From Nymphalis io (lineage: Eukaryota; Arthropoda; Insecta; Lepidoptera; Nymphalidae): a DNA stretch of 64,000 nt. Of the stretch, positions 55,569-64,000 are shown in pieces. The DNA lies in contig NC_065902.1 in assembly GCF_905147045.1 (NCBI RefSeq), positions 13,023,441-13,087,440 of the forward strand, in the 5' to 3' direction. The notes beneath the pieces are model-generated. The model had not been told where the DNA came from and did no database searches. It saw only the letters and a list, made by a program, of their open reading frames with translations. Each line of letters opens with the position of its first letter. Position 1 is the first letter of the stretch. Both the position numbers and the translations under genes were made by a program.

Positions 55569-58500
55569 TGGCCCTGCGCTGCCTCCAGGCCAATATCAAC
55601 CACTCTGCCAGGGCTCAGGACCTCCTAGTCCAAAGCATGGCAGAGTGGCAGATCAACGTGGCGGTGGTATCGGAGCCCTATTTCGTTCCCTCGCGGGACG
55701 ACTGGGTCTCCGACCACGAACGGGTCGTGGCCATCGTCGCCCCTGCGGTCGCTGGCGCTCCGGCCATCGAGGGTGTGGCCAGGGGCAGGGGGTGCGTGCT
55801 GGCCGTCGTCGGCGGTGTGACGGTCGTCGCCGTCTACGCCTCGCCCAGTCGGAGTCTCGCCGAGTTTGAGCAGATGCTGGCAGAGGTCGGGACTCTGATC
55901 GGGCAAGCGGCGCCCGCACCGGTGTTGGTCGCGGGGGACTTCAACGCCAAATCAACGGCTTGGGGTTCTCCTGTGGCCGATGCCCGGGGAGAGGTGCTCG
56001 AGGAGTGGGCGGTCTCGTTGGGGCTGGCGGTCCTCAACAGTGGGTCGGAGAGCACGTGCGTGCGGCGGCAGGGCGAATCGATCGTGGACATTACGTTCGC
56101 GTCCAACGCCCTGGCCCGCCGTGCTCAAAACTGGAGGGTCGAGACTGGCGTGGAGACACTGTCGGATCACCGATATATTCGGTTCGATGTCTCTGCGTCG
56201 GCTCGTTGGGATGTTCGGCCCACTGTTGTCGGAGGAACGGAAGGTCGTCCGCGTTGGTGCCTGGGCCGCCTCGACGGACAGTTGGCGAAGGAGGCGGCCA
56301 TCGTCGAAGCTTGGGGGGCCGGTTCCGACCCGGTCCTCCGGATCGACCAGGAGGCCGACCGGATCGACGGCGCCCTGTCCCGAGTGTGCGACGCGGCGAT
56401 GCCGAGGGCTAAGCCGCACCCGCAACGTCGGCGGGTGTACTGGTGGCGTCCGGAGCTCCGTCGGCTGCGCAAGGCGTGCGTGGCGGCACGGCGCCGTTAC
56501 GTTCGGTGTAGGAGACGAAGGGTTCGTGATGACGACGCGGAGGGGGTTTTCTACACCGGATATAGGACCGCCTGCCAGGCCCTACAGAAGGCCATAGCAC
56601 AGGCCAAAGAGGCGGCGTGGGAGGAATGGCTGGAGACGCTCAACGGCGATCCGTGGGGGCGTCCGTATCGGGTCGTGAGACAAAAGCTCCGACCCTGGGC
56701 TCCTCCGCTGACCAGCAGTCTCCAGCCGCAGCTCTTGGCGAGGGTTGTGGACACGCTCTTCCCCGAGCGGGGAGAGTTCGTGCCACCGGCCATGGTGCCG
56801 CCCGCGAGCAGGCCCCAAGAGGAGGACGACGGGTCACCGGTGAGTCCGATCACCGAGGCGGAACTGCAGGTGGCTGTCATCAGACTAGGGTCGAAAAAGA
56901 CAGCCCCTGGGCCCGACGGAATCCCCGGTCGAGCCCTGAAGATCGCGTCGGAGGAACTCGGCGAGAGCATGCGGCGCCTCTTCACCGCATGCCTGTCTCA
57001 GGGTAGGTTCCCGCGACGGTGGAAAACGGGCACGCTCGTTCTGATCCGCAAGGACGGGCGTCCGTCCGATCAGCCGTCAGCCTACCGCCCGATCGTGTTG
57101 CTCGACGAGGTGAGCAAGCTCTTCGAGCGGGTGCTCGCTGCCCGTCTCGTCGGCAGTATGGAGCCGGGACTCGACGAGCGGCAATACGGGTTCCGTCCCG
57201 GCCGCTCGACGCTCGACGCGATCGCCAGGGTGAGGGGCCTGGCCGAGGAGGAGGTGTCTCGGGGCGGGGTGGTGTTGGCAGTGTCACTGGATATTTCCAA
57301 TGCCTTCAACACCCTGCCCTGGGAAACGGTGATGGAGGCCCTGCGGTTCCACGGTGTGCCAGGCTACCTGCGGCGTACCGTGGCCGATTACTTCTCGGGC
57401 AGGGCGGTGGCCTTCCCGACTGCGGACGGATGGGCCGTCAGGTCGTTGTCGTGCGGTGTTCCGCAGGGGTCGGTACTAGGACCGCTCCTGTGGTGCATCG
57501 GCTACGACTGGGTGCTGCGCGGGGCCACGTTGCGGGGGGTCAGCGTCACGTGCTACGCTGACGACACCCTCGTGTCGGCCCGCGGCAGTTCATACCGGGA
57601 GGCGGCCTATCGCGCCACGGCTGGAGTGGCGCACGTAGTCCACCGAATCCGCGCGTTGGGCCTCGAGGTGGCCCTACACAAATCCGAGGCCCTCGTCTTT
57701 CACGGGCCTCGGAACGCGCCACCTCCGGGGGCGGCGATAACGGTGGGCGGAACTTCCATCGCCGTCGGGTCGACGATGAAGTACCTGGGACTCGTGCTCG
57801 ACGGCAGGTGGAAGTTCGAAGAGCACTTCCGGCGCTTGGCCCCAAAGTTGGTGGCTGCAGCCGGGGCGCTAGGGAGGATCCTCCCGAACGTGGGTGGGCC
57901 AGGAGGTGCCTGCAGGCGCCTGTACACCGGCGTCGTGCGCTCGATGGCGCTCTACGGGGCGCCGATATGGGCGGACGCTCTGAGCGCCCGTAACGTCGCC
58001 TCGCTGCGACGTCCGCAGCGAGCGATGGCGCTCAGAGCGGCTCGGGCGTACCGCACGGTGTCGTACACCGCGGCGTGCCTGCTCGCCGGAAGCCCGCCAT
58101 GGGTCCTCGAGGCCGAGGCTAACTCGAGGGTCTATTGGCGGATCAAGGCGGCAGTGAGAGCGGAGGAGAACCGGCCCCACCCACGTGAGGTTCGGACGTG
58201 GCGCGAGGAGGCCCGCGAGAGGGTATTCGCCGAGTGGTCGGAGAGACTGGGTGTCCCGGGTGCTAGCCGGGACCTCGTTGCGGCCATTCGGCCGGTGCTG
58301 AGGAAGTGGGTCGCGCGCAAGCACGGCCCACCCACGTATCACCTCACACAGCTTTTGACCGGCCACGGTTGTTTCGGCCGGTACCTGTGTGAGGTGGTCG
58401 GTAGGGAGCCGACGGTGGAGTGCCACCATTGTGGCGGAGGAGCCGTGGATACGGCGGAACACACGCGCGTAGAGTGCCCGGCTTGGGCGGAGCCTCGCGC

Positions 58501-58732
58501 GGTCCTATCCACGGCTGTAGGTGGGGACCTGTCGCTTCCGGCCGTCGTCGAGAAGATGGCCGGAAGCGAAGAGATCTGGGCGGCAGTGTCACGGTTCAGC
58601 GCATGTGTCATGTCGCAAAAGGAGGAGGCAGAGCGGGAGCGGGAGGACGACGTGGACTCGCTCCCGCAACGAAGAAGGAGACCTCTTCGACGGCGACGTG
58701 CCTTCGCAGGCCGGACGCTGCCGCAGAATTAA
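55568..58732 (+). CDS. R1-clade copy B ORF2: APE endonuclease and reverse transcriptase
   Basis: 1054 residues from the ATG at 55568 (MALRCLQANINHSARAQDLL), whose A is the last base of the ORF1 stop. The longer open frame to 55454 is not the start. The APE-like endonuclease is at 1-225 with NINHS, SEPYF, AGDFNAKS near 123 and LSDHRYI near 198, and it nicks the target. RT is at about 440-800 with FRPGRSTLDAI, AVSLDISNAFN (motif A), GVPQGSVLGPL (motif B) and CYADD near 661 (motif C). A CX2CX9HX4C knuckle lies near 951 (CHHC...HTRVEC). No stop or frameshift is seen and all catalytic residues look intact, so this protein could be active. It acts in the nucleus in target-primed reverse transcription. 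Confidence 0.92.
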   Translation: MALRCLQANINHSARAQDLLVQSMAEWQINVAVVSEPYFVPSRDDWVSDHERVVAIVAPAVAGAPAIEGVARGRGCVLAVVGGVTVVAVYASPSRSLAEFEQMLAEVGTLIGQAAPAPVLVAGDFNAKSTAWGSPVADARGEVLEEWAVSLGLAVLNSGSESTCVRRQGESIVDITFASNALARRAQNWRVETGVETLSDHRYIRFDVSASARWDVRPTVVGGTEGRPRWCLGRLDGQLAKEAAIVEAWGAGSDPVLRIDQEADRIDGALSRVCDAAMPRAKPHPQRRRVYWWRPELRRLRKACVAARRRYVRCRRRRVRDDDAEGVFYTGYRTACQALQKAIAQAKEAAWEEWLETLNGDPWGRPYRVVRQKLRPWAPPLTSSLQPQLLARVVDTLFPERGEFVPPAMVPPASRPQEEDDGSPVSPITEAELQVAVIRLGSKKTAPGPDGIPGRALKIASEELGESMRRLFTACLSQGRFPRRWKTGTLVLIRKDGRPSDQPSAYRPIVLLDEVSKLFERVLAARLVGSMEPGLDERQYGFRPGRSTLDAIARVRGLAEEEVSRGGVVLAVSLDISNAFNTLPWETVMEALRFHGVPGYLRRTVADYFSGRAVAFPTADGWAVRSLSCGVPQGSVLGPLLWCIGYDWVLRGATLRGVSVTCYADDTLVSARGSSYREAAYRATAGVAHVVHRIRALGLEVALHKSEALVFHGPRNAPPPGAAITVGGTSIAVGSTMKYLGLVLDGRWKFEEHFRRLAPKLVAAAGALGRILPNVGGPGGACRRLYTGVVRSMALYGAPIWADALSARNVASLRRPQRAMALRAARAYRTVSYTAACLLAGSPPWVLEAEANSRVYWRIKAAVRAEENRPHPREVRTWREEARERVFAEWSERLGVPGASRDLVAAIRPVLRKWVARKHGPPTYHLTQLLTGHGCFGRYLCEVVGREPTVECHHCGGGAVDTAEHTRVECPAWAEPRAVLSTAVGGDLSLPAVVEKMAGSEEIWAAVSRFSACVMSQKEEAEREREDDVDSLPQRRRRPLRRRRAFAGRTLPQN

Positions 58733-59090
58733 GGTGTGGTTGGCGGCGGAGCCAGTTTGTTGATCCGCCGCGGGGCTTCAAGCCCTGACGCCCAGCCTCC
58801 AGTGGCGGACTCGGGGGAGTCCGTCACGTAACAGGACGGAGGCACAGAGAGGAGGGAGGCGCGCCCCTAACATCCTGGCGCGCTCTCGAGATGGGTCGCC
58901 TTATGGCGACGACCGCTGGCGGGGTTGCGGTTGTAAGTCACAACGTTCCCGTGACCCCGCCGCCTTGCGGAGAGGCGGAAATCCGGGGAGGTTTTAGTGG
59001 GTAGGACGCTGGCCCTCTGCCTCGTGAGCCCCACATACCCGTCCCGGTCCCCCCGGACCGGGCGGCAGGCGTAAATGCCTTTCCTCCCCG
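58733..59090 (+). promoter_or_regulatory. R1-clade copy B 3' UTR with hairpin block
   Basis: Contains the family 3' block TTTTAGTGGGTAGGAC ... CCCCACATACCCGTCCC and a GGGCGGCAGGCGTAAATGCC end before the poly(A). GTGGG and CCCAC can pair into a stem. In SART1 a 3' UTR stem is known to be needed for reverse-transcription start, and the same role here is inferred. Confidence 0.7.
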
Positions 59091-59112
59091 AAAAAAAAAA
59101 AAAAAAAAAAAA

Positions 59113-59126
59113 GGGTACCCTATGTT
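59113..59126 (+). repeat. 14-base word between copies B and C
   Basis: GGGTACCCTATGTT directly after the A22 tail of B. The same word follows the tails of C, D and E, so it behaves as a duplicated target site. Confidence 0.85.
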
Positions 59127-59786
59127 GGGGTGCATGTCAGTCACCTCCACGTGGTGCGCCCTTGCCAACGGGGTCGACCAGCAATCCGATGTTTTTCCGG
59201 AATGCTTGTCGATCGCGGCTGAGACTGACGCGGCGGAAGTGTCGCGGGCCGCTCCTGGGACTTCTCTTTTGCACAGAGTGGACCAGCGAGCGGCTTCGTG
59301 GCAAATAGGAGGACTCCGGGGTCCTTTTGGGCCGCCGGAGAGAGGAGGAGTTGGTCTCTGGAGTCCTTTCGGGCTGCCGGAGACAGGAGTAGAGGAGTAG
59401 AGGAGGAGGGAGAGGCGGGTTCGTCCAGTTTCGGTGTCGATGCTAGGCGGACAGACTTCGGTCACCGCCTTCTCAAACTCGTTTCCCCATCCAGGCGCCA
59501 GCCTGTGGTGGGACCGAGGGCCTTGCCTTCACCGGCCGGGTCGAGAGGAGAAAGTCTCAATAAAAAACAACAGGTGGGTCAATCACCCAAAGCGACGGCC
59601 GCAGGTGGGGTCGCGGTGGTGTGCTAACGCGTTCCCGTAACCCCGCCACCATGCGGTGAAAAGGAAACGAGGAGGTTTTAGTGGGTAGGACGATGGCCTT
59701 CTGCCCCGTGAGTCCCACATACCCGTCCCGGTCGAGACCGGGCGGCAGGCGTAAATGCCTTTCCTCCTCGAAAAAAAAAAAAAAAA
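59127..59786 (+). mobile_element. R1-clade element copy C, both ORFs deleted
   Basis: 5' UTR sequence from GGGGTGCATGTCAG to about 59565 (CTCAATAAAAAACA), joined to a 3' UTR (59600-59770) with hairpin block and A16. The 3' UTR is closer to copy Z than to B. No coding content. It is flanked by GGGTACCCTATGTT on both sides. Confidence 0.85.
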
Positions 59787-59800
59787 GGGTACCCTATGTT
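59787..59800 (+). repeat. 14-base word between copies C and D
   Basis: GGGTACCCTATGTT, identical to 59113-59126. Confidence 0.85.
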
Positions 59801-60671
59801 CCGAGGCGTTGAAGCGGCAGGAACACCGGAGGGCTCTTGCGACGTGGCGTCTCTGTGAAGAACGGTACGCACGCAAACGCGTCGTTGGAGCGATCCTGCC
59901 AGCCTTCGAAGCCTGGATGAGACAAAAGTGACGAGTCACCTTCCGACTTACGCAGGTAATGACCGGTCACGGTTGTTTTGGAGAATACCTGTGTAAGATC
60001 GGACGCGACGGCGATGTGTCACCACTGTGGCGCGGACCGGGATACAGCTCAGCATACGTTGGAGGTGTGCCCCGCGTGGAGTGCGGAGAGGGAGATCCTG
60101 GTCCGTGAAGTCGGACAAAACCTGTCCCTGCGAGCAATCGTGTCGGCGATGCTTCGCAGGGAATCGGCGTGGAGGGCCGTAGCCTCCTTCTGTGAGACCG
60201 TCATGGTTCAGAAAGAGACGGCGGAGCGGGAACGGGAAAGGGCCGATCCTGCTCGGTGGAGACGACGACGGCGTCGTCTCAGCCCTCCCATAGCCCAGAC
60301 GCCCGGGGCTTAAAATATAGGGCGTAACCCTGGGGCCGTGGATGCGTGAGGTGGGGGCCTCACGTGTCCTATTTCAGACGGCCCTGTGGAGGACGGCAGC
60401 CGTAATGGCCTCGAACTGCCGTACGCACTAGCGAGGAGTGCGGGGAGGGGGCGAGATTCGCCCCCTGATGAGAGCTTCGCCGAGCCACGAGTGGAGCAAA
60501 GCACGGGAGAGGCCGCGGATGCGTTATATCAACACGATCCCGCAGCCTCTCCGATCCGTGCTGAGGACGGCCATCGCAGTGGTTTTAGTGGGTAAGAATC
60601 CCACATAACCCCGTTCCACCCTCATAGGACCCGGGTACGTTTCTAAAGGTTTCCAATGCGAGAAAAAAAAA
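59801..60671 (+). mobile_element. R1-clade element copy D, a second family, 5'-truncated
   Basis: Holds the C-terminal end of an ORF2 (to about 60313) with a zinc knuckle CHHCGADRDTAQHTLEVC and a VMTGHGCFGEYL-like stretch before it, broken by a frame shift near 60010. The 3' UTR contains the hairpin TTTTAGTGGGTAAGAATCCC and a short A run. It differs clearly from family A/B in sequence but shares layout. An older copy of its 3' end is at 10840. Confidence 0.82.
59978..60313 (+). pseudogene. R1-clade copy D ORF2 C-terminal end
   Basis: Codes for CHHCGADRDTAQHTLEVC, then CPAWSAEREILVREVG and an Arg-rich end RRRRRRLSPP. It is the counterpart of residues about 945-1054 of copy B ORF2. The frame upstream of 60010 does not connect without a shift. 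There is no start codon of its own, as the listed ATG is internal. Confidence 0.8.
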
Positions 60672-60685
60672 GGGTATCCTATGTT
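60672..60685 (+). repeat. 14-base word between copies D and E
   Basis: GGGTATCCTATGTT, one change from the word at 59113, 59787 and 60877. Confidence 0.85.
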
Positions 60686-60876
60686 CAGAGCGTCACAGTA
60701 GCATGCGAAAGCGATCCCGTGTCGCTCCTCGTTAAGACGGAACGGGTACCGCTGATTTTTAGTGGGTATTCCGATGTTCGTGGCGCACTCGGCAACTTGG
60801 ACACTGGCGAGCCCCACATACACCCCCTTTTTCCCGTAGGGGAAATGCAAAACGCGTTTGTCCAACGTTAAAAAAA
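60686..60876 (+). mobile_element. Short R1-related repeat copy E
   Basis: 191 bp: AGTAGCATGCGAAAGCGATC, TTTTTAGTGGGTATTCCG, AGCCCCACATACACCCCC and ACGTTA7. It begins and ends at nearly the same points as copy F, so it is probably a defined short non-autonomous unit rather than a random truncation. Confidence 0.78.
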
Positions 60877-60890
60877 GGGTACCCTATGTT
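60877..60890 (+). repeat. 14-base word after copy E
   Basis: GGGTACCCTATGTT. The sequence then continues into ordinary AT-rich DNA (CTTTTATGTACCCC), so this is the rightmost copy and probably holds the original target. Confidence 0.85.
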
Positions 60891-61247
60891 CTTTTATGTA
60901 CCCCTGATGACGACTGTGTTTGCAAAATTTAATGGTATCATCGGTTGAGTAATTAACACGTGAAAGCGTAATAATCAAACAAATAAACAAACTCCCTCTC
61001 TCATTTATAATATAGTGTATAGTGTACATCAGGCAAGTCAACGGTCAAACGCTGGCCTATTAAGGGTAAAAAAAAATAAACATTGCGAACTTTATCCACA
61101 TTATTTAAATTTTTATTTAACCTAGCATGCTGCAGAGCTGAGTCTACTCGATTCAAAAAATTGTTATAGTCTTTCAGACCGATTTCGGGCACGACTGTTA
61201 TTTTCAAGTGTATAGTATGTATGTATAGTTATTTTTCTAGATGCGCA
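60891..61247. other. Short intergenic stretch
   Basis: AT-rich with no gene. The 68-codon minus-strand frame (61001-61207) has no recognisable motif. Confidence 0.4.
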
Positions 61248-61466
61248 GGACGTATTATCATGCGCCACGGTAGCATGCGAAAGCGACCCCGTGGCGCTCC
61301 TCGTTAAGACGGAAAGGGTATCGCTAGTTTTTTAGTGGGTATTCCGATGTTCGGGGCGCATTCGGAGCTTTGGACACCGGCGAGCCCCACATACCACCCC
61401 CACTGTTCTCGTGGGGGAAACGCGTAATGGGTTTTTCCAGCGTTAAAAAAAAGGACATATTATCAT
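61248..61466 (+). mobile_element. Short R1-related repeat copy F with 13/14-base target duplication
   Basis: The element at 61262-61452 has the same order as copy E. Flanks GGACGTATTATCAT (61248-61261) and GGACATATTATCAT (61453-61466) differ at one base. The right flank is part of a minus-strand SINE type 4. Confidence 0.85.
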
Positions 61467-61685
61467 ATTAGACAAGTGTGTGCGCAAACACAGATGCGTT
61501 CTCTGTTCCCTAGTTCTAATAAACCGATGGGACGGCCAATTCGACACGATTGGAGAAAGTTCAGGCGTAGGACCAACTGCTTTACGCGCTTTGCGAGGCA
61601 CGGGAATGTTAACACTGATAACTTTCAGATTACGGGCTTCTACTGAGATTTTTTCGATTAAAAAAAAAACAAAAACTTTTTATCT
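61467..61685 (-). repeat. SINE type 4 body, headless
   Basis: The minus-strand counterpart of 38440-38690: CTCAGTAGAAGCCCGTAATC, CATTCCCGTGCCTCGCAAAG, then GTTTGCGCACACACTTGTC. The tRNA-like head is lost at an A-rich stretch. Its 3' end is broken by copy F. Confidence 0.8.
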
Positions 61686-63200
61686 TGATTTTGTCATAGA
61701 ACAAATCTGCTGGTTGTCAAGCTGATATTATAATATTTGTTCAAATAAATGTACTTAACATTGTTTTATTTGATTTTTTTTTATAAATAAACTATTACCT
61801 ATTTAATCTAAGACAAAATTAAAAAAAAAAAACATTGCTTACAAACACATACGAATGTAGGATTATTATGGAACTAGGAAATCGATTCAAAAAAAAAACT
61901 ATTCGACTCTAAAATATAGGCAAGTGAAGTTGAAGAAATATTATATTGTTCGTGAAACAAAATGGCGCGGCTAGTGGAAAATGAAACAACAGAAAAACAT
62001 GAAGAACTGTTTTACTATAAGTAGTAACGTGGACGTATTGATACAGCGACAAATATTTACAATAATTTATTACACATTATCAATCTGTCAGTCGGAATGA
62101 CATTATTTTTTTTCTTCATCTGACAGATAAGATTCCATTTTTGACAAAATAACATAGAACATCACTGACATATAATTTAGATACATTTAGTTGATAAAAT
62201 TATATAATTTAACATTACGTACTTTTGTATTAAACGTATTCATATAAAATTTAATCGAATTAATAAATTAAATATATTTTTAATATTATCTGGGAGAATA
62301 GTTAAGACATCGGACTTAGACAAAATACATTCGATAATTAAATGTTTGAGAGTTTTATGTCAGACGTAATAGAGCGACCGAATGAACAAAGTTACGTTAA
62401 TTTCGAAGTAGCATGCACGTAATGAATGAGTCTACTCAACCAATCCCCCATACACCGACGCAGCGGCTTAGTCGGCGACTTCACATTCGGCAGGAAATAT
62501 GCAGATAATGATTGCTATAATTCGAGCGGGAAACTGAGCGAATACGACGTCGCGGAGTCAAGGGTTGCAAACATGATTCTCTTATAATAATGCTGCTAGG
62601 TATGTCTTTGGATTGGTGTGTAGATTCCGTAAAAACTTATAGAAACGACTTCAACGGTCCTTGTAACTAACGAATGGTTACTGAATAACTGATGTACAAT
62701 AACGAATCGTTTAATAACCGTGAATAAGTATATAAATAATTTAATTATAAATCCTAGTCGTTTCTGACTTGTTTATGATCTTACACGGAAAGGTGTAAAA
62801 AAAAAACTTAAGAGACAATATCTATTATTAAATAAACGTCAGAAATACTTCTTCTTTTTTTTTCGTCCGTTACAGTCGATTTTGTCGGTGTGTAACTTTG
62901 TCTAAATCCGCATGCATCTGTATGTATCAATAAATAAGATTATATACTTTATAAATAAACATTGAATCTATTTTTTTTCTATATATGTGTCCTTTTTGTT
63001 ACCGAATTATTGTTAAATAATTGACACGAAACTAGTAACGTTTGATTTTGTGATTACGTTTTTCTATTCCTTGACGTTTTACAGAAATTATTTTTAAATT
63101 TATCCGCCCTTACTTATAAACACTGCTTGGCGGCTGATCAGTTGAACACTAACAACCCTTATTTGCAAACGTTGCTTAGTATTTTTTTTGTTTTATATTT
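61686..63200. other. AT-rich intergenic stretch, no gene recognised
   Basis: Only homopolymer-rich AT sequence and chance frames. A modest GC-rich patch is at 62450-62570 and its role is unknown. Confidence 0.4.
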
Positions 63201-63698
63201 GCCGGGAAGGCAAATGACTCTACTCCACGTGATGGTAAGTGGTAGTAGAGTCCAAACGCGACGACGGCCAGTACAATCGGGAAGAATGTTCTGCACTAGC
63301 CGTCCCCGCCTTGCCAGCCTGCAAGATGCCTCTTCACGCCTCGTTTGAAGGATGGGTTGTAAGAAGAGGGGAACACGTGAGCTCGTAAAGAATTCCATTT
63401 TTGAAAGTGCAACAAAGAAAGGAGTTGCGAAATTTCTTCGTGCGCGATGGAATTGATGTCACAGTTATGCAGTGACATCGAGAGGCAGCACCCGTATACT
63501 TATGAAGGAAGGGGGCAGCAAGAATAAGAGAGAATAATTCCTCAGAGCACTTACCGTGATACAGTCGATAGAAAGCGCTCAGCGCTGCTATCTCTCTTTT
63601 AAAGGCTCGAGGGTGCTTGTGACCTTGACATCGCCAATAATGCGAACCGCACGTCGCTGCAACCGATCCAAGGCCTCCAGTAGTTACTTCGAGCCATC
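63201..63698 (-). mobile_element. CR1-like LINE 3' end
   Basis: Minus-strand tail of an RT ORF: LKREIAALSAFYRLYHGKCS, then SIPSRTKKFRNS and a frameshifted WNSLRAHVF segment. The CCAGTACAATCGGGAAGAAT block of the family follows. Close to the copy at 21739-22216 and long enough to show the thumb-domain end. Confidence 0.8.
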
Positions 63699-64000
63699 CC
63701 AAAAGTGTGAGCAATATTTAACATATATTTGAACACTAATTTATCTTTTTCTGTTATTGTTGATTTGACATTCGAAACGAGACACAGCATTGTTTAACTA
63801 ATCACCCGCCAAGCTAACTTAATAAGTAACAAAACCGTTTTAAGTAAGGCCGATTGTACTTATTAAAGTAATAAATAAAAAATTACTATGTATTATACTT
63901 GTTTCGAAGCTAATAATTGAGATAATATATCAAATATTTATTAATATGTTTTTGCAAAATAAAAATGAATATAGATAGTTTAGAAAACTTCTAGAAGTAT
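63699..64000. other. AT-rich window end, no gene recognised
   Basis: No credible coding frame, repeat or RNA gene in the last 300 bases. Confidence 0.4.

Larger units (their letters stand above)
52739..59112 (+). mobile_element. R1-clade (SART/TRAS-like) LINE, full-length copy B
   Basis: A 6374-bp GC-rich element: 5' UTR 52739-53450, ORF1 53451-55568, ORF2 55568-58732, 3' UTR 58733-59090 and A22. It encodes an APE-type endonuclease, RT and C-terminal zinc knuckle and has no RNase H, the plan of the R1 clade. It lacks about 9 bases at its 5' end compared with A2 and C. GGGTACCCTATGTT follows its tail. Only one nonsense change is evident, in ORF1, so it is close to intact. Confidence 0.9.

Noticed and set aside
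1..64000. CRISPR arrays, operons, phage or bacterial inserts
   Set aside because: No regularly spaced direct repeats with unique spacers, no Shine-Dalgarno-led gene clusters and no prokaryotic gene families were seen. The only arrays are telomere-like pentamers and simple repeats.

Overview
This window is nuclear DNA of a lepidopteran insect, and several repeat families suggest a butterfly. The evidence is spliced genes with short GT-AG introns in AT-rich sequence, several tRNA-derived SINE families of the kind common in moths and butterflies, TTAGG-type telomeric pentamers, and LINEs of the R1/SART, R4/Dong and CR1 groups beside a mag-type LTR element. No prokaryotic signals were seen. The species cannot be named from the sequence.

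The one clear host gene is a class C G-protein-coupled receptor on the + strand, in 17 coding exons from 31911 to 42194. All splice phases join to one frame of 1163 codons plus a stop. It has a signal peptide, a long linker, a Venus-flytrap ligand domain, a nine-cysteine domain, seven membrane segments and a short cytoplasmic tail. The residues that bind the amino-acid backbone of glutamate are kept, but the arginine that holds its side chain is replaced by alanine. This fits the insect mangetout / mXR branch of metabotropic glutamate receptors rather than the true glutamate receptor mGluRA. A GC-rich block at 31370-31510 lies just upstream, and an AATAAA signal lies about 250 bases after the stop.

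The left 31 kb is AT-rich and gene-poor. It holds decayed elements: CR1-like LINE tails (4.8-5.96, 20.3 and 21.7-22.2 kb), an R1-type 3' end (10.85 kb), a mariner transposase remnant (12.9-13.6 kb), a broken R4/Dong-like LINE with a restriction-like endonuclease (16-20.1 kb), and scattered SINEs. The receptor introns carry further SINEs, a deleted mariner and a short R1-related repeat.

Right of the receptor is a dense retrotransposon block (42.5-61.5 kb) built on a degenerate TTAGG/TCAGG array. A minus-strand RNase H-bearing LINE sits in the array and is itself split by a CR1-like LINE. Beyond the array comes a plus-strand, head-to-tail series of GC-rich R1-clade (SART/TRAS-like) elements. 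They are called here Z, A, A2, B (full length, 52739-59112), C, D and E, and F lies a little further on. Copy A is split by a mag-type Ty3/gypsy element with identical 91-bp LTRs. Copies C, D and E are each bracketed by the same 14-base word, and B ends in it. A hairpin-forming 3' UTR motif is shared by ten copies in the window. The last 2.5 kb is AT-rich and contains another CR1-like LINE tail.
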